Assembly (NCBI RefSeq): GCF_947242115.1
Contig: NC_074720.1
Span: 10,108,645 to 10,172,644 of the forward strand
From: Biomphalaria glabrata
Lineage: Eukaryota; Mollusca; Gastropoda; Planorbidae
Length of the DNA: 64,000 bases
Direction: 5' to 3'
A program made the position numbers and the translations under genes. Under the pieces are notes generated by a model. It did not search any database, was not told where the DNA came from, and was given only the letters and a program-made list of their open reading frames with translations. Below are positions 33,690-44,200 of the stretch, in pieces; position 1 is the first letter of the stretch, and each line of letters begins with the position of its first letter.

Positions 33690-34030
33690 GTGGAAACTTC
33701 TGGGTGGGTGGGTGTAGCCGGGGTAGAAACGGACCTCGAAAACGGCTCTAACGAGTTTCCTAGCAATTTGATAGTTGCTGTATATCGTTGGAAAAAGAAT
33801 TACTATCTCGTTGGCCAAACTGAGAAAACTCTAGTTTGACCGTTATAATTTTTCAAATTAAAAAATTAAATTTGGCTAGAGAACGCGAAAATATTTATCT
33901 TAAGGGACTACACGTCTTCGGGCATGTTTGCATGCGGACATTATGAATGTTCAAGTACAGTTTGCGTATCGTCATCTACGTCTAGGTATAAAGATAAAGA
34001 CCCATTTTTGGAGCTTTACAAAGTCTAGTA
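33690..34030 (+). repeat. Interspersed repeat R4, copy 3
   Basis: CTCGAAAACGGCTCTAACGA, AAGAATTACTATCTCGTTGG and TTTGACCGTTATAATTTTTC. One of the best copies. Confidence 0.7.
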
Positions 34031-34309
34031 GATCTATATATTTGATAAACAAGGGATTCTTTCTGATTGAGAAGTAAGTGTGGCGGGATAAAATAATGTA
34101 CAATTTTTGGTTAAATCTAACATTCATTAGTGATTAGAAAAAAAATTAATCTCTCTATAAGTTGTATGATAGAGGTATAGTCTTTTTTTTAAAAAGTATT
34201 TTATATATTTTTCTTGTTTTTCGCTTTTATATTTTTCTTCTACAGTATTTTGTTCTTCATCAATTCATACAATTACATGCTAACTGCCTTAAAAACAAAC
34301 ATTTCATGG

Positions 34310-34551
34310 CAGAGGCGTAGTGAGGGGGGCACAGGGGACACGATGCCCCGTGCGCCATACGCAGGGAGGCGCCAAAAAAAAATACAATTATTGTAGATAT
34401 TTTAGCTAGGTAATGCATTCTAAGATTATTTGTAGTATTATTCAATACTTTTAATTTATAAGTATATATTTCATTGAAGCTGGCTTTGGGGGGGGGGGGG
34501 CGCCAACAAGGTACCTTGCGCCGGGAGCACGTTTTGCTCACTACGCCTCTG
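34310..34551. mobile_element. hAT-like MITE (242 bp), 8-bp TSD
   Basis: Ends CAGAGGCGTAGTGAG and CTCACTACGCCTCTG are perfect inverted repeats, flanked by TTTCATGG (34302-34309) and TCTCATGG (34552-34559), a 7/8 match. Interior non-coding with a G-run. Confidence 0.85.
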
Positions 34552-34961
34552 TCTCATGGCAAACATCAAAACTAAGCGCCGTTTTTTTTTTTTTTATTTT
34601 TTTTGTTGATTGTTGAGCTTTATAACAACAAGTAACCTACTTCACGGTCTCTTAGGATCTTGTCACGGATCTTTTTTGGTTAAGCAATAAAAAAAAGGTT
34701 GTCGACATAACGATGTGCTACAGTAGTGAGACATTTGACCGTTCTGACCAAAGCAATCGAAACGAATTACGTTTTTAAAAATGTCTTATTCAAAACGTTT
34801 GGAGTTGATATTGTTACATACGCCTATCACAGATACGGCATACATTTCTAAGGTCCTTAAGTTTGTGATATATCATCATTTTAATGGTTAATATTCAAAA
34901 CACGGATTTCTAATTTCTATGAAAGTACCATTTTTAGTCACATGATGAGTACCTCTCTCCC

Positions 34962-35165
34962 TCACCCTGTCAGGACGTCGAGCTCCCATGTTAAAACGTT
35001 GCGCCCCCTTGTTAGGACGCAGCGCCCACTTCTCATTACGTCGCGCCACTTTGTTAGGACTTCTCGCCCCTTTTTCAGGACGTCGCGGCGCCCTTTGTTA
35101 CGACGTAGCACCCCCTTCTCATGACGTCTCTTCCCCTTGTCAGGATGTCGTTGTCCCCAGTTTGA
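34962..35165. repeat. About 27-bp GC-rich minisatellite (GTCAGGACGTCGC motif)
   Basis: About seven imperfect units of TTGTTAGGACGTCGCGCCCCC type. Followed by CCCAGTTTGAGAAACATTG (about 35155-35176), which resembles a hAT right terminus (CAATGTTTCTCAAACTGGG in reverse). The array is probably the interior of a hAT-type element whose left end I cannot see. Confidence 0.65.
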
Positions 35166-35305
35166 GAAACATTGGTTCAAATCATTTAACATCCTGTAAT
35201 TTGTGTTTTCAAACTTTGCGTATATATGTATTCAATAAAGGCAAGTTTGTTTTGTTTCAAAATAAAAGTTTTCGCATTTTTACTCAACATTTTCTGTATT
35301 AAATG

Positions 35306-35512
35306 ATGGCTGCCTGGTCATGCAGTATGCGCGCTGGACTGTCGTTCGGACATCTCGATGGTACCGAGTTCATACCCTGCTCGTTGCCATCCCCAGTCGT
35401 CCTGGAAGTAAATTATCTTCGACTCGTAAGGAACATTCAAAGCGTGTCAAACAAACAAACCTACAAACAAACAAACCTACAAACAAAAAAACAACGACAA
35501 AAAAAAAAAAAA
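35306..35512 (+). repeat. SINE S1, full length with (AAAC)n tail
   Basis: ATGGCTGCCTGGTCATGCAG head, CGCGCTGGACTGTCGTTCGG, body CCCAGTCGTCCTGG, tail GGAACATTCAAAGCGTGTC followed by (AAAC)n and an A-run. Confidence 0.8.
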
Positions 35513-36167
35513 CAAGAGTGAATTGGACTAGCTCTCTGGATCTACAACCTAACGCAGAACTTTACCAACAGAACTGTTAATAATACCAGAGAACAACTAG
35601 CAATAAAACAAGGATGTAAAACTCTATCACTTCACTCTTCCGTTACCAAAAAAAACAACGAAACCTGAAGCCATGAAATAAACATTAATCTAAGTCTGTA
35701 CAAGATAATGCTAGCGGGATAAAATCCATACAAATATTCTCAATAGTTTTCGTAATATTTTAAATCCAACAGTTTGTATCAAGTTACTGTTATTAAAAAA
35801 AAAGGTCATTAGTATAAGTAAATCGTAGAATAGAATGTCAATACATTGATTAAAGTTTAACTAGGTTACAAAGATAGTTTGTGTAGAAACGAATACTCCA
35901 AATCGGCTCCCGAAAAGGTTAGCTCAGGTTTCAGTATTTTTAGAACGAATATAAGAAGGAAAATGTGAACTACAAACTATCAAGAACTACAGAGAAATAC
36001 ATAGAGAAGATACATGCTCGTGTCGAAAGTGTTAGTGATAGGCCCTGTATTGTAACAGTATTGGTAGACTTGATATCACAGGATATGGAGATTAAATAAT
36101 GCTATTATTAGTGCATTTTTAATACTTATATGTATTCAATGAACAGATGGTTATGAAAATATAGTTA
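35513..36167. other. AT-rich spacer
   Basis: No gene or strong repeat recognised. Confidence 0.4.
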
Positions 36168-36600
36168 AATCGTGAGTGTCTCTAACAAAGACCGCATCAC
36201 GAATGAAAAGATTAGACACATGATGAATACAGCAGTTGGATCCTACGATCACCTGCTAACCACTGTCCAAAAACGTAAATTCAAACTCTATGGCCACATC
36301 ACAAGGTGCTCAGTGCTCGCAAAGATCTTCCTTCAGGGAACAGTACCAGGAAGTAGATCAAGAAAGAGGAAGTCAGAGAAAACGATGGGAAGGCAACATC
36401 AAAGAATTGACAGGCCTGTCAGTGAATGAAATTGTATCAAATGCAAAGGACAGAGAGAAATGGAGAAAAACGGTTGACTGATCTTGAGTGGTGCCCCAAC
36501 GATCCTACAGATAAAGGGATAGAAGAAGATTAAGGAGACGTTAAATGTGAACCTACCTTAACTGATGTTATTGAATGGTTATCTAATTGTTGTGGAAAGG
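36168..36600 (+). pseudogene. LINE polyprotein C-terminus (RTE/L1-like style), truncated
   Basis: Frames read DRITNEKIRHMMNTAVGSYD, RKFKLYGHITRCSVLAKIFL and, after a shift, RSQRKRWEGNIKELTGLSVN then REKWRKTVD and a stop. This resembles the widespread RGRQKKRWEDNIKEWTGL end of invertebrate LINE polyproteins. 5'-truncated with at least one frameshift. Downstream GTGGTGCCCCAACGATC is shared with 39660-39690 and 62870-62890 (-). Confidence 0.75.
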
Positions 36601-36924
36601 GTTAATCTCTTAGTTAAAGTCTCAGCAAATAAAACTTTTTCGTTTAGTTAATTAAGTGTACTAGATGTATAGTATTGCGCTATAGTTCATGTCTATAATA
36701 TGAAACACTGCTTATTAATTGCTGTTTTAAATTGACTTCCACTTGTATGCATAAATAGATATTTTCTTTCTATAAGCCCTAGCCATATTCTGCTTCTTCA
36801 TGCACCCGTATTCTGCAACGTCACTCGTCTGTCTGACTATGTCACTTCTTTGGGCTAATAAAAAATGGCACAATAAATTTATTTGCCAAACTAACATATT
36901 CTCTGAACTAAACTAGGTCAATTT

Positions 36925-37205
36925 ATTGTGCATTGTTTTTAGCGACGGTAAAGGTAGTGACAGGAAAGAAAAAAACATAGCTAGGGCTGATAGAAGAATA
37001 TTGATAAAGACTGTTAATTTAAACGACGGATAGTGAGACAAGACCATCACCCCCATTTGTAAATAAACATCAGTTGATAGTATTCAGAAGATGTATCAGG
37101 TGTACTGTATTTAATTGTGATGTCCCTTGGCTAGCTTGAACTCGCACTGTAAAATAAGTGAAGTGGTGTTAGATTTACACAACACGCAAGACCCAAGCCA
37201 GGACA
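36925..37205 (+). repeat. Interspersed repeat related to the 60.2-60.85 kb inverted repeat
   Basis: TGCATTGTTTTTAGCGACGG, ATCAGTTGATAGTATTCAG, CCCTTGGCTAGCTTGAAC and GATTTACACAACACGCAAGA parallel 60570-60840 in the same order. Confidence 0.7.
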
Positions 37206-37317
37206 TAGCTATACAACACATTGTCAGCATTCATCCAATAACTGGAACTGCTGCATTATTTTTATGTCCATGATTTATTTGCTCCCACAAATAGTGTCGT
37301 AAACTCTTTTATTAATA

Positions 37318-37560
37318 GTGGGAAGCGTGGTCGAGAGGCTAAGTGCGCTAACTAGAAAGGGGGCTCGAGGTTCAACACCCGACTCGGACAGAAACCACTG
37401 TTGTGTTTACTGAGCGCCTAAAGGCAGCACGGAAACCAACTCCTAGATACCCCCTCCCCTCCCCCTCCCCCCTCCACAAATGAGATTGGACCAAAGCGCC
37501 CTGAGCATGCTAAAAGCATGAAAGTAGCGCTATATAAAATCTATAAATAATAATAATATT
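37318..37560 (+). repeat. SINE S2 (tRNA-derived), best copy
   Basis: GGGAAGCGTGGTCGAGAGG head with A-box-like GGCTAAGTGCGCTAA, B-box-like GAGGTTCAACACCCGA, body GAGCGCCTAAAGGCAGCAC, 3' end CATGCTAAAAGCATGAAAG and AATAATAATAATA. Transcribed from its own pol III promoter by family inference. Confidence 0.8.
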
Positions 37561-37834
37561 TCTAGTCAACATCTGATGTTCATTGCTTTTGATTACATCT
37601 ACATATCGCAGGTGGTATATACTTACCACATGATGATTCATACATGATTATACATCCCCTATACAAATGCACGTACGAATTTAAACAAAAATAATAAAGC
37701 AACATCCATATACATGACTTTCACCGCATGTAACAAGCAAAATATTTTTTTTTAAATATGTCCACTCGCTGCCATTAATCGCAAAAGTTTAATCTCCCCT
37801 TTTTCTATAAATATAAATTAATTTATTAACACTT

Positions 37835-37985
37835 ATCGATCCATGTGTCGCCATCAACAATAAACAATAGTGCGCAATTTCCACTTAATCTCAGAGTGGA
37901 AAGTGAGAGGGAAAAAAAAAAGTGTTTTAAAAATCCACCCAGACAGACAGACGGACGGAGTGAGTTAATATAAGAATACTCAATA
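37835..37985 (-). repeat. Interspersed repeat P, reverse
   Basis: GTGCGCAATTTCCACTTAATCTC to CAGACAGACAGACGGACGG matches other P copies in reverse. Confidence 0.7.
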
Positions 37986-39004
37986 GAGCTGTTACATCAA
38001 GATTGGCTACTGCAGTTATGGGAAATTTAAATTTTCGGGTAGGGAATACGAAGGTTAAGAATATATATATATATATAAAGTGTATCTTTAAGCAATAGGA
38101 AAATTAAAAATATGGCCTGTTAAACGCTAGAATTGATTTCCCTTCCAACTTATTCTTCTTTTCTAAATGATTCCATTTCATGCTATACACTTTTATTCCG
38201 TTTTTTTAAGTGCGGGGGATGTTATGGTGTGTGTGTATGGTGACGGTGGGAGGAGATTAGCGATTGGTTGTAAATGATGCAAGATAAGCGGCATTGTTGT
38301 CAGCGGTCTTAGGACAGACGATACCTGAACGCCAGACTGAAAAGACGTGTTTTTGTAGTGAGTTAGATTTGGTTCCGAATTACCATTTTATATTTTATTA
38401 TTAAAGTCTACTATATTTATTTAATTTATCTCAAGTTGATATTTGTCTATATTGTAATAAAAGTTGTATTTAGTATTGTTTACACAGAAATTATTCAAGC
38501 TATTTCACGTTTTATAAGTTAAGATCTACTATTCCTACTGCGGTTTAGTTATCTACCGGCAGTAGTGCTACTAGTCAACGACCATCTACAACAGGGGGAC
38601 ACACTTTAAGGTATAGACATCATATTCTGGGAGAACATTTTGGAATGCGAATTTTTTATGAACGCATGAGCACCATGACATTCGAGTTGCAAGATCTAAA
38701 AAAAAACCAACTGTATTTATTGATCCATTGTCCGCATCACAAAATGTTCTGAAAGTGTCATGCAAATCGTCAGGGACTCTCCATACTAATATTGTTACTG
38801 TCGATGGCAGCTATATCAAGCTCGGTGTTTGGTTTGGTCCTGGGTTCACTTGTATTCAGTGAATCAATTAGTCATGAACAAAAAGGAAAGTAAATCTCGT
38901 CATATGGCTATCCATGCATGCCTTGCAGAGTAATTTGCAATTAATTGTACACTCGAGATGTATCACCTCGGTATATTTTGAATCATTGTCCTTTTTTTTA
39001 CAAC
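37986..39004. other. AT-rich spacer
   Basis: A short TA run at 38064-38078, otherwise nothing recognised. Confidence 0.4.
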
Positions 39005-39093
39005 TTAATCTGTCTGTCTTGTAAAATGTTTGTAAATGTTTATTTCTCCCACACCCTAATCTCGGATCAAGCTGAAATTTCGCTCAAAAATTT
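39005..39093 (+). repeat. Repeat P head, cut by a LINE insertion
   Basis: CTGTCTGTCTTGTAAAATG and ATCTCGGATCAAGCTGAAATT match P, then break off at TTATCTTATCTTATAT, the terminal tract of the CR1-type LINE. A P tail (TTTGATATCTCAAACAAGGG) reappears at 40180-40210. Confidence 0.65.
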
Positions 39094-39592
39094 CTTATCT
39101 TATCTTATATAATGCCGACGTTACTTCAAAAAAGAAGATGATTACGTCCTACGCGTCATGCATTCAGTCATGCATATTAACCAATGACTTAAATTCTGCG
39201 AAGTCACTGGTTTTCCTGGCTATCTCAGGCAACCCATTCCATGCTCTAATAGCACTAGGAAAGAAGGAGTATTTGTACAAATTTGTCCTAGCATATGGGA
39301 CGAGGAATGTGCCTTTATCTTTGTGTCTTTCAGAGTATTTTATTAAATTTTGTTTTTGTATTTGAAGATTATGGTTCAGTGTTTTATGTATAATTGCTAC
39401 TTTAGTTTTGAGTCTTCTGTTCTGAAGGCTTTCTAAATTTAGTGATTTTACTAAAGGTGTTACTCTAGTCAAGTGTGAATATTCGTTTGTTATGAATCTC
39501 ACTGCTCTATTTTGTGTCTGTTCCAGTTTCTTAATGTTTTCTTGAGTTGAGGGGTTCCCTAACAGAGGATGCATATTCTATTACTGGCCTAT
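39094..39592 (-). mobile_element. CR1-type LINE, 5'-truncated copy (136 codons open)
   Basis: The minus frame 39574-39164 reads NPSTQENIKKLEQTQNRAVRFITNEYSHLTRVTPLVKSL and on to EFKSLVNMHD and stop, almost identical to the full LINE's C-terminus. The 3' end carries the same UTR and (GATAA)n tail. Few differences, so it is a recent copy. Confidence 0.9.
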
Positions 39593-39594
39593 TT

Positions 39595-39830
39595 TCAGAA
39601 AGAACATCATAATTAAATTCTATCAAAGACAAATGACAGAGAAGAATGGAGAAAGTAGGTTGACAGATCTTGTATGGTGCCCCAGCGGTCTAGCAGACCA
39701 AACGATAGGTGAAAGTGAATGTGAAGTTAGATGTGAACTTGGACTACCTGATGTCTTATAATGTATATCTAATTGATCTCAATGTTTTGTAAAGAGTCAA
39801 TCTCTTATTCCTAAAGACAAAAACAGTTTC
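39595..39830 (+). repeat. LINE-tail repeat (RMKSHQRQM-type coding end)
   Basis: CAAAGACAAATGACAGAGAAG, GGTGCCCCAGCGGTCTAGC and TAGATGTGAAC match 62845-62960 (-) and, more distantly, 36450-36560. Confidence 0.65.
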
Positions 39831-40134
39831 GTAGGAGGAATGTGGAACACCTGTAGTTTACGCGATAATTAAAAAAAAATTGCTTATTAATTGTTGTTTT
39901 ATATTATGTTCAACTTATATGCATACTTAATAGATTTTTTATCTGTAATAAAAAGTTTAACATTTTTTTTTTTAAATGTATAGTAATTAGTATGATAGAA
40001 ATTACATAACTTAGCAATACAAATGTAAAAAATAATTTTGACAACAAATCTAAAACCGTTATCATAAATGTGTTAGATATAAGGTAAATGGTCATCTCCC
40101 CTAATATAGACCTACTAGCGATAGTGTCTTTCAG

Positions 40135-40225
40135 GGTCCGCTAAAAATGAACCAATTAGCTATGAACTATTGGTAATGAATTATTTTGTTTGATATCTCA
40201 AACAAGGGAAAGAACTTATAGTTAA
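40135..40225 (+). repeat. Repeat P tail
   Basis: GAACTATTGGTAATGAATTA and GATATCTCAAACAAGGGAAAG parallel 10085-10150. Confidence 0.6.
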
Positions 40226-40388
40226 CTGAGGTGGTGGTATAATTAGTCCTCTTTAAATGTCGCCGCTTTAAAGTAAGTTAGTAACAAACAATAGATAAGT
40301 ATAAAATCTTCTATTTCAGAAAAGCTAGTATGTCGGCCTGAGCCATGACTTTGAATTCTGGTCTTTCCCCGCCTTTTTATGAATGCTT

Positions 40389-40617
40389 TTAACTCTTTCT
40401 CTCCGTAATTATTTTCAACCTATGATGGAATCATTCATTTTGCTCATTTGTGTTTCAGTAGTTAAACATCAATAACTTTGTAATTAGGAAATACTAAATT
40501 AGGTATATAATTATAGAAGAATGCTTGCTCTTGTTATATAACACGAATTAAAGTTTATAAAACTAAAAATTAATGTAATGTAATAGGGTCAAACCAACGT
40601 TGGTATCGTCAGTTAAT
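40389..40617. mobile_element. TTAA-type MITE relic
   Basis: Starts TTAACTCTTTCTCTCCGTAA and later has CCAACGTTGGTATCGTCAGTTA, the two halves of the short TTAA MITE at 41100-41172 but in a longer element. The right terminus is missing. Confidence 0.5.
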
Positions 40618-40726
40618 AGTAGGCCTACCTAAAATCCGAGTTACTATAAACACATCATTCCACGCGGGGCGGCTTTATGGCGGACACTCACAGGGCTCTC
40701 GGTCTCAGCTGAAATATGGGTGTCTT

Positions 40727-40910
40727 AGAATACGAGTGTCTTGGAATACGAGTGTCTTGGAATACGAGTGTCTTGGAATACGATTGTCTTGGAATACGAT
40801 TGTCTTGGAATACGAGTGTCTTGGAATACGATTGTCTTGGAATACGATTGTCTTGGAATACGAGTGTCTTGGAATACTAGTGTCTTGGAATACGAGTGTC
40901 TTGGAAGAAG
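40727..40910. repeat. 16-bp minisatellite, about 11-12 units
   Basis: Unit GTCTTGGAATACGAGT with a common G-to-T variant (ACGATT) in some units. As 16 is not a multiple of three, it stays open by shifting through frames and yields spurious ORFs. Lies about 370 bp upstream of the fucosyltransferase start codon. Confidence 0.9.
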
Positions 40911-41099
40911 AACCATCGGTATTAGGGATGTAACAAATTACTTCTGTTTGTATCCCTCCAGACGGGCCTGTTTTTCAGATAAAGAGGACAATTACAAAAG
41001 GAGTCGCCCACGAGTTTTCTTTTTAAGTAAAACTCAAATTTCTATTATTATCTTGATAGAATTGGAATAGCGTTGTTAATTTCTATTATATATCCTTAA

Positions 41100-41172
41100 C
41101 TCTTTCTCTCCTAACTGACGATACCAGCGTTGATTCCACCAGAATGTGGTAAATAATTACGGCGAGAAAGAG
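41100..41172. mobile_element. 73-bp TTAA-flanked MITE
   Basis: Flanked by TTAA (41096-41099 and 41173-41176). Ends CTCTTTCTCTCC and GGCGAGAAAGAG pair over 12 bp with one mismatch. Contains CTGACGATACCAGCGTTGA. The same terminal motif starts the relic at 40389. About 105 bp before the fucosyltransferase start codon. Confidence 0.7.
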
Positions 41173-41280
41173 TTAAGACACTCTCTAGTAAATTCATCTG
41201 TTTAATAATTAATACACTTTTCCAATAGCTCCAGAAATATTCTTTTGTCTTACGTTTGTGTGTTATATGTGTCGTTTCAG

Positions 41281-44200
41281 ATGGAAAAGCTGCCTATTAA
41301 AATTCGTCACCACAGAACTTGTTTTGCTATCACTATTTCGTTGATGACATTTGGGCCATTCCTCTGGTTCGCCATGTTCTCACCAAACACCAGAGTACAT
41401 CGCTTAGACGAAAACCAGAAAACTGACGAAATGACATTATCCTGCAACAATAAAAGCGATTTCAAAGCTGTACGCCGGAAGCCTTCCATTCTCGTCAAGT
41501 ATGACCAAATCCAAACAATGAATGAGATCAGAGGACTGAGGGGAAACTTTGTCTTGAGCAAGTCCCTGGGCACCTACCTCACCCCGCTGACTAAAGCTTT
41601 GACTGATATGACTGCATTCAATGACTCGATCTCTGAGTACATTCTAAGGTCTGGTCTAGGTCTCGAGTCTTACACAACTGAGGAAAAGGTAGACATTTGG
41701 ACAGAAAACGGAATTCAGTATCGACCATTTCCATATTTGGAAAAGGCAGACAACCCATTTTATACTTCAGATTTCGAAGCTTACGTCCCTTTTAATAGAT
41801 TATTATTTTTCGAAAGAGATGAGGATAAGGCATTACGTGACGTCCAACAGAAGAAGATCATATTATGGTGGCAACACAAGATCGCACAGGCTCCAATAGA
41901 TGGGCTCCAACCGCTGCGGGCATGTCCAGACTTCCCTTGTGTTGTAACATCGGAAAGGAACTATACCGCAACGAGCAGCGCAATGCTAATCAATGGTGAG
42001 TCTGTTTTGACTTCTTGGGATCTCTTTCTCTGTTAATGATTCAGCGTATTTTTTACAATTCCTCTATTCAGCTTTCGAATTCATGGGCTCAAAATCCTGG
42101 TTGGGTGGACACTGTTCTCGAAAACGGCTGTAACGATTTTCTTAGAAATTCAACACTGATATATATATATATAGTTTGAGCGTTATAATTTTTCAAAGTA
42201 AAAAAACAATAAATTTTAATTTGACTAGAGAACTAGGTCTAGATCTAGATCCAACATCGGCTTTGAAAGGACAATTGCGTTTTTGTAAGGACTATTTCGT
42301 TCTGGAATTTACGAATGTAGGGCATTATTGTTTCAAGAGTTAAATAGATTAATGTTCATGAAAACTTTGCGCATCGACTTCCAAATACCAATTATTGGAT
42401 TATTACAAAGTTTAGTAGATATACACATTCTCTTAATCGGGGTTCTTTCTATGGGGAAAGGAAGAATGGGAGGAAAAAAATGTTCCATTGTTTTATATTT
42501 AGCATTCATAAGTTATTAAGAGATAACTGATCTCTCTATAAGTTGAATAAAGGAGGTTTTGTCTTTTTAAAAACATATTTTGGAAAGTCTTATTGTATCA
42601 GATAAAATGCAAGATTTCCAGTTATGTCACATAATACTGACTGTGAGCTAGACCAATGTCATAAAAGGCCTGAACACTAGCCTGTGACGTGGCAACCTGT
42701 GGCCAAAGGAGACCAATTGCTCTCTGCCACGTCACAGGCAAGTGTACAGGCCTACTAAGACGATTGGCCTCTCTTAGATGTCCAGCCTAGTAGCCTACAT
42801 GTCCACAGACCTTATCAGGCCCATGACTGGAAAGGACTGGGAAGCGTGTTCGCGAGGCTAAGAATGCTTGAACTTGGCTTGGTTATGAAGGAGGCTCGAG
42901 GTTCGACACCCGACTCGAGCCGAGTTGTGTTTACTGAGCGCTAAAGGCAGCACGGAAAATCTTCTCCCAGATGGGAACTGTCCGAGATGTGCGTTTGGGA
43001 AATTCAAATGTCCCCATTGCTGAAAACGGCTGCCTGTGTTATGCGCTCTCAATGTCTCTATGATCCGGTATCAACACTGCACCCCCCTCCCCAACCCCGT
43101 CATTCCCCATCGTGCATCGGGAAAAAAAAGGACGAGAACGTATGAGTCTTCAATGTTAAAGGAACATCTGAAACATATAAAACAAATGGTAACACTGATA
43201 CATGACCAAATAAGAAATTTCAGTTCACATCAATAGAAACAATTAAACTAAACTATGAAGGAAGTAATTAACTCCGTTGCGTTGAAGGAGAATCACGAAC
43301 ACATATGATGCACCAGCGACAGGATCGTTCATTATGACAGTGAACATTTAAAAAAAAACACAGGCTTTTGTTTAATAAATTACAAAAACAAAAGTAATCT
43401 ACCTAGCCCAAGACATCTTAATTAATTAAAGGTTGGTTTTTGTTTTTTTGTTTTTTTTGGCAGTTCGGCCTAATCCAGACCATCTTGAGCCCTGAATCCT
43501 AAATGTAATAGCGAAATAACAACATACAAGGCATTATATCATTATAGTGATATGTGTAACACAAAAAAGGCTTTTAATCCTATTTACTTTTAAGAGTTTA
43601 AAACAGGTACAATGTATTGTTTCTTAAACTTTTATTGGTGAGGTAGATAAAAACAAAAAAAAAAAACAAATGAGGGGGTGGGGGCATCCTACAAACTTGG
43701 CGAGAATCGATATACAATACATAATTTTATTTAGGAAACATTTTAGCAAGTCCTTTTAATAACAACTGTTTTAAATTTGCCATTTTAATTAATATATTTA
43801 CATTTTCCCCCAGCTCAGTTCGTCAATGGGGAAAGCCCTCCACAAAGACGAGCAGATCAAGTACTTATACATTACCAGATTGAAGCTCCGATTGACTACT
43901 GGTTCTATGGAGATTTGTTTGCGACAGACAATGGCTGGAACGGTATTTTCAACTGGACCATGTCTTACCGAATGGACGCCGATATTACGACATATCACGG
44001 GGTTGTCAGGAGACGCCGTGCGGTCAGGCGGCGAAATTACCGCGAGATATTAGCCAAGAAGACGGGAGTGGTGGCCTGGATGGTGTCGAACTGTGAGACT
44101 AGCTCCAGGAGAGAAAATTACATCGCAGAGCTTCAGAAGTATCTACAAGTGGATGTCTATGGTAAATGTGGGAAGCATAAATGCCCCAGAATATGTGATA

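Noticed and set aside
37318-37390. tRNA-Leu-like gene
   Set aside because: Same reasoning: head of SINE family S2 with recurring body and tail.
40725-41070. Repetitive ORFs on both strands (SWNTSVLEYECLG and relatives)
   Set aside because: Explained by the 16-bp minisatellite; no protein family has this repeat to my knowledge.
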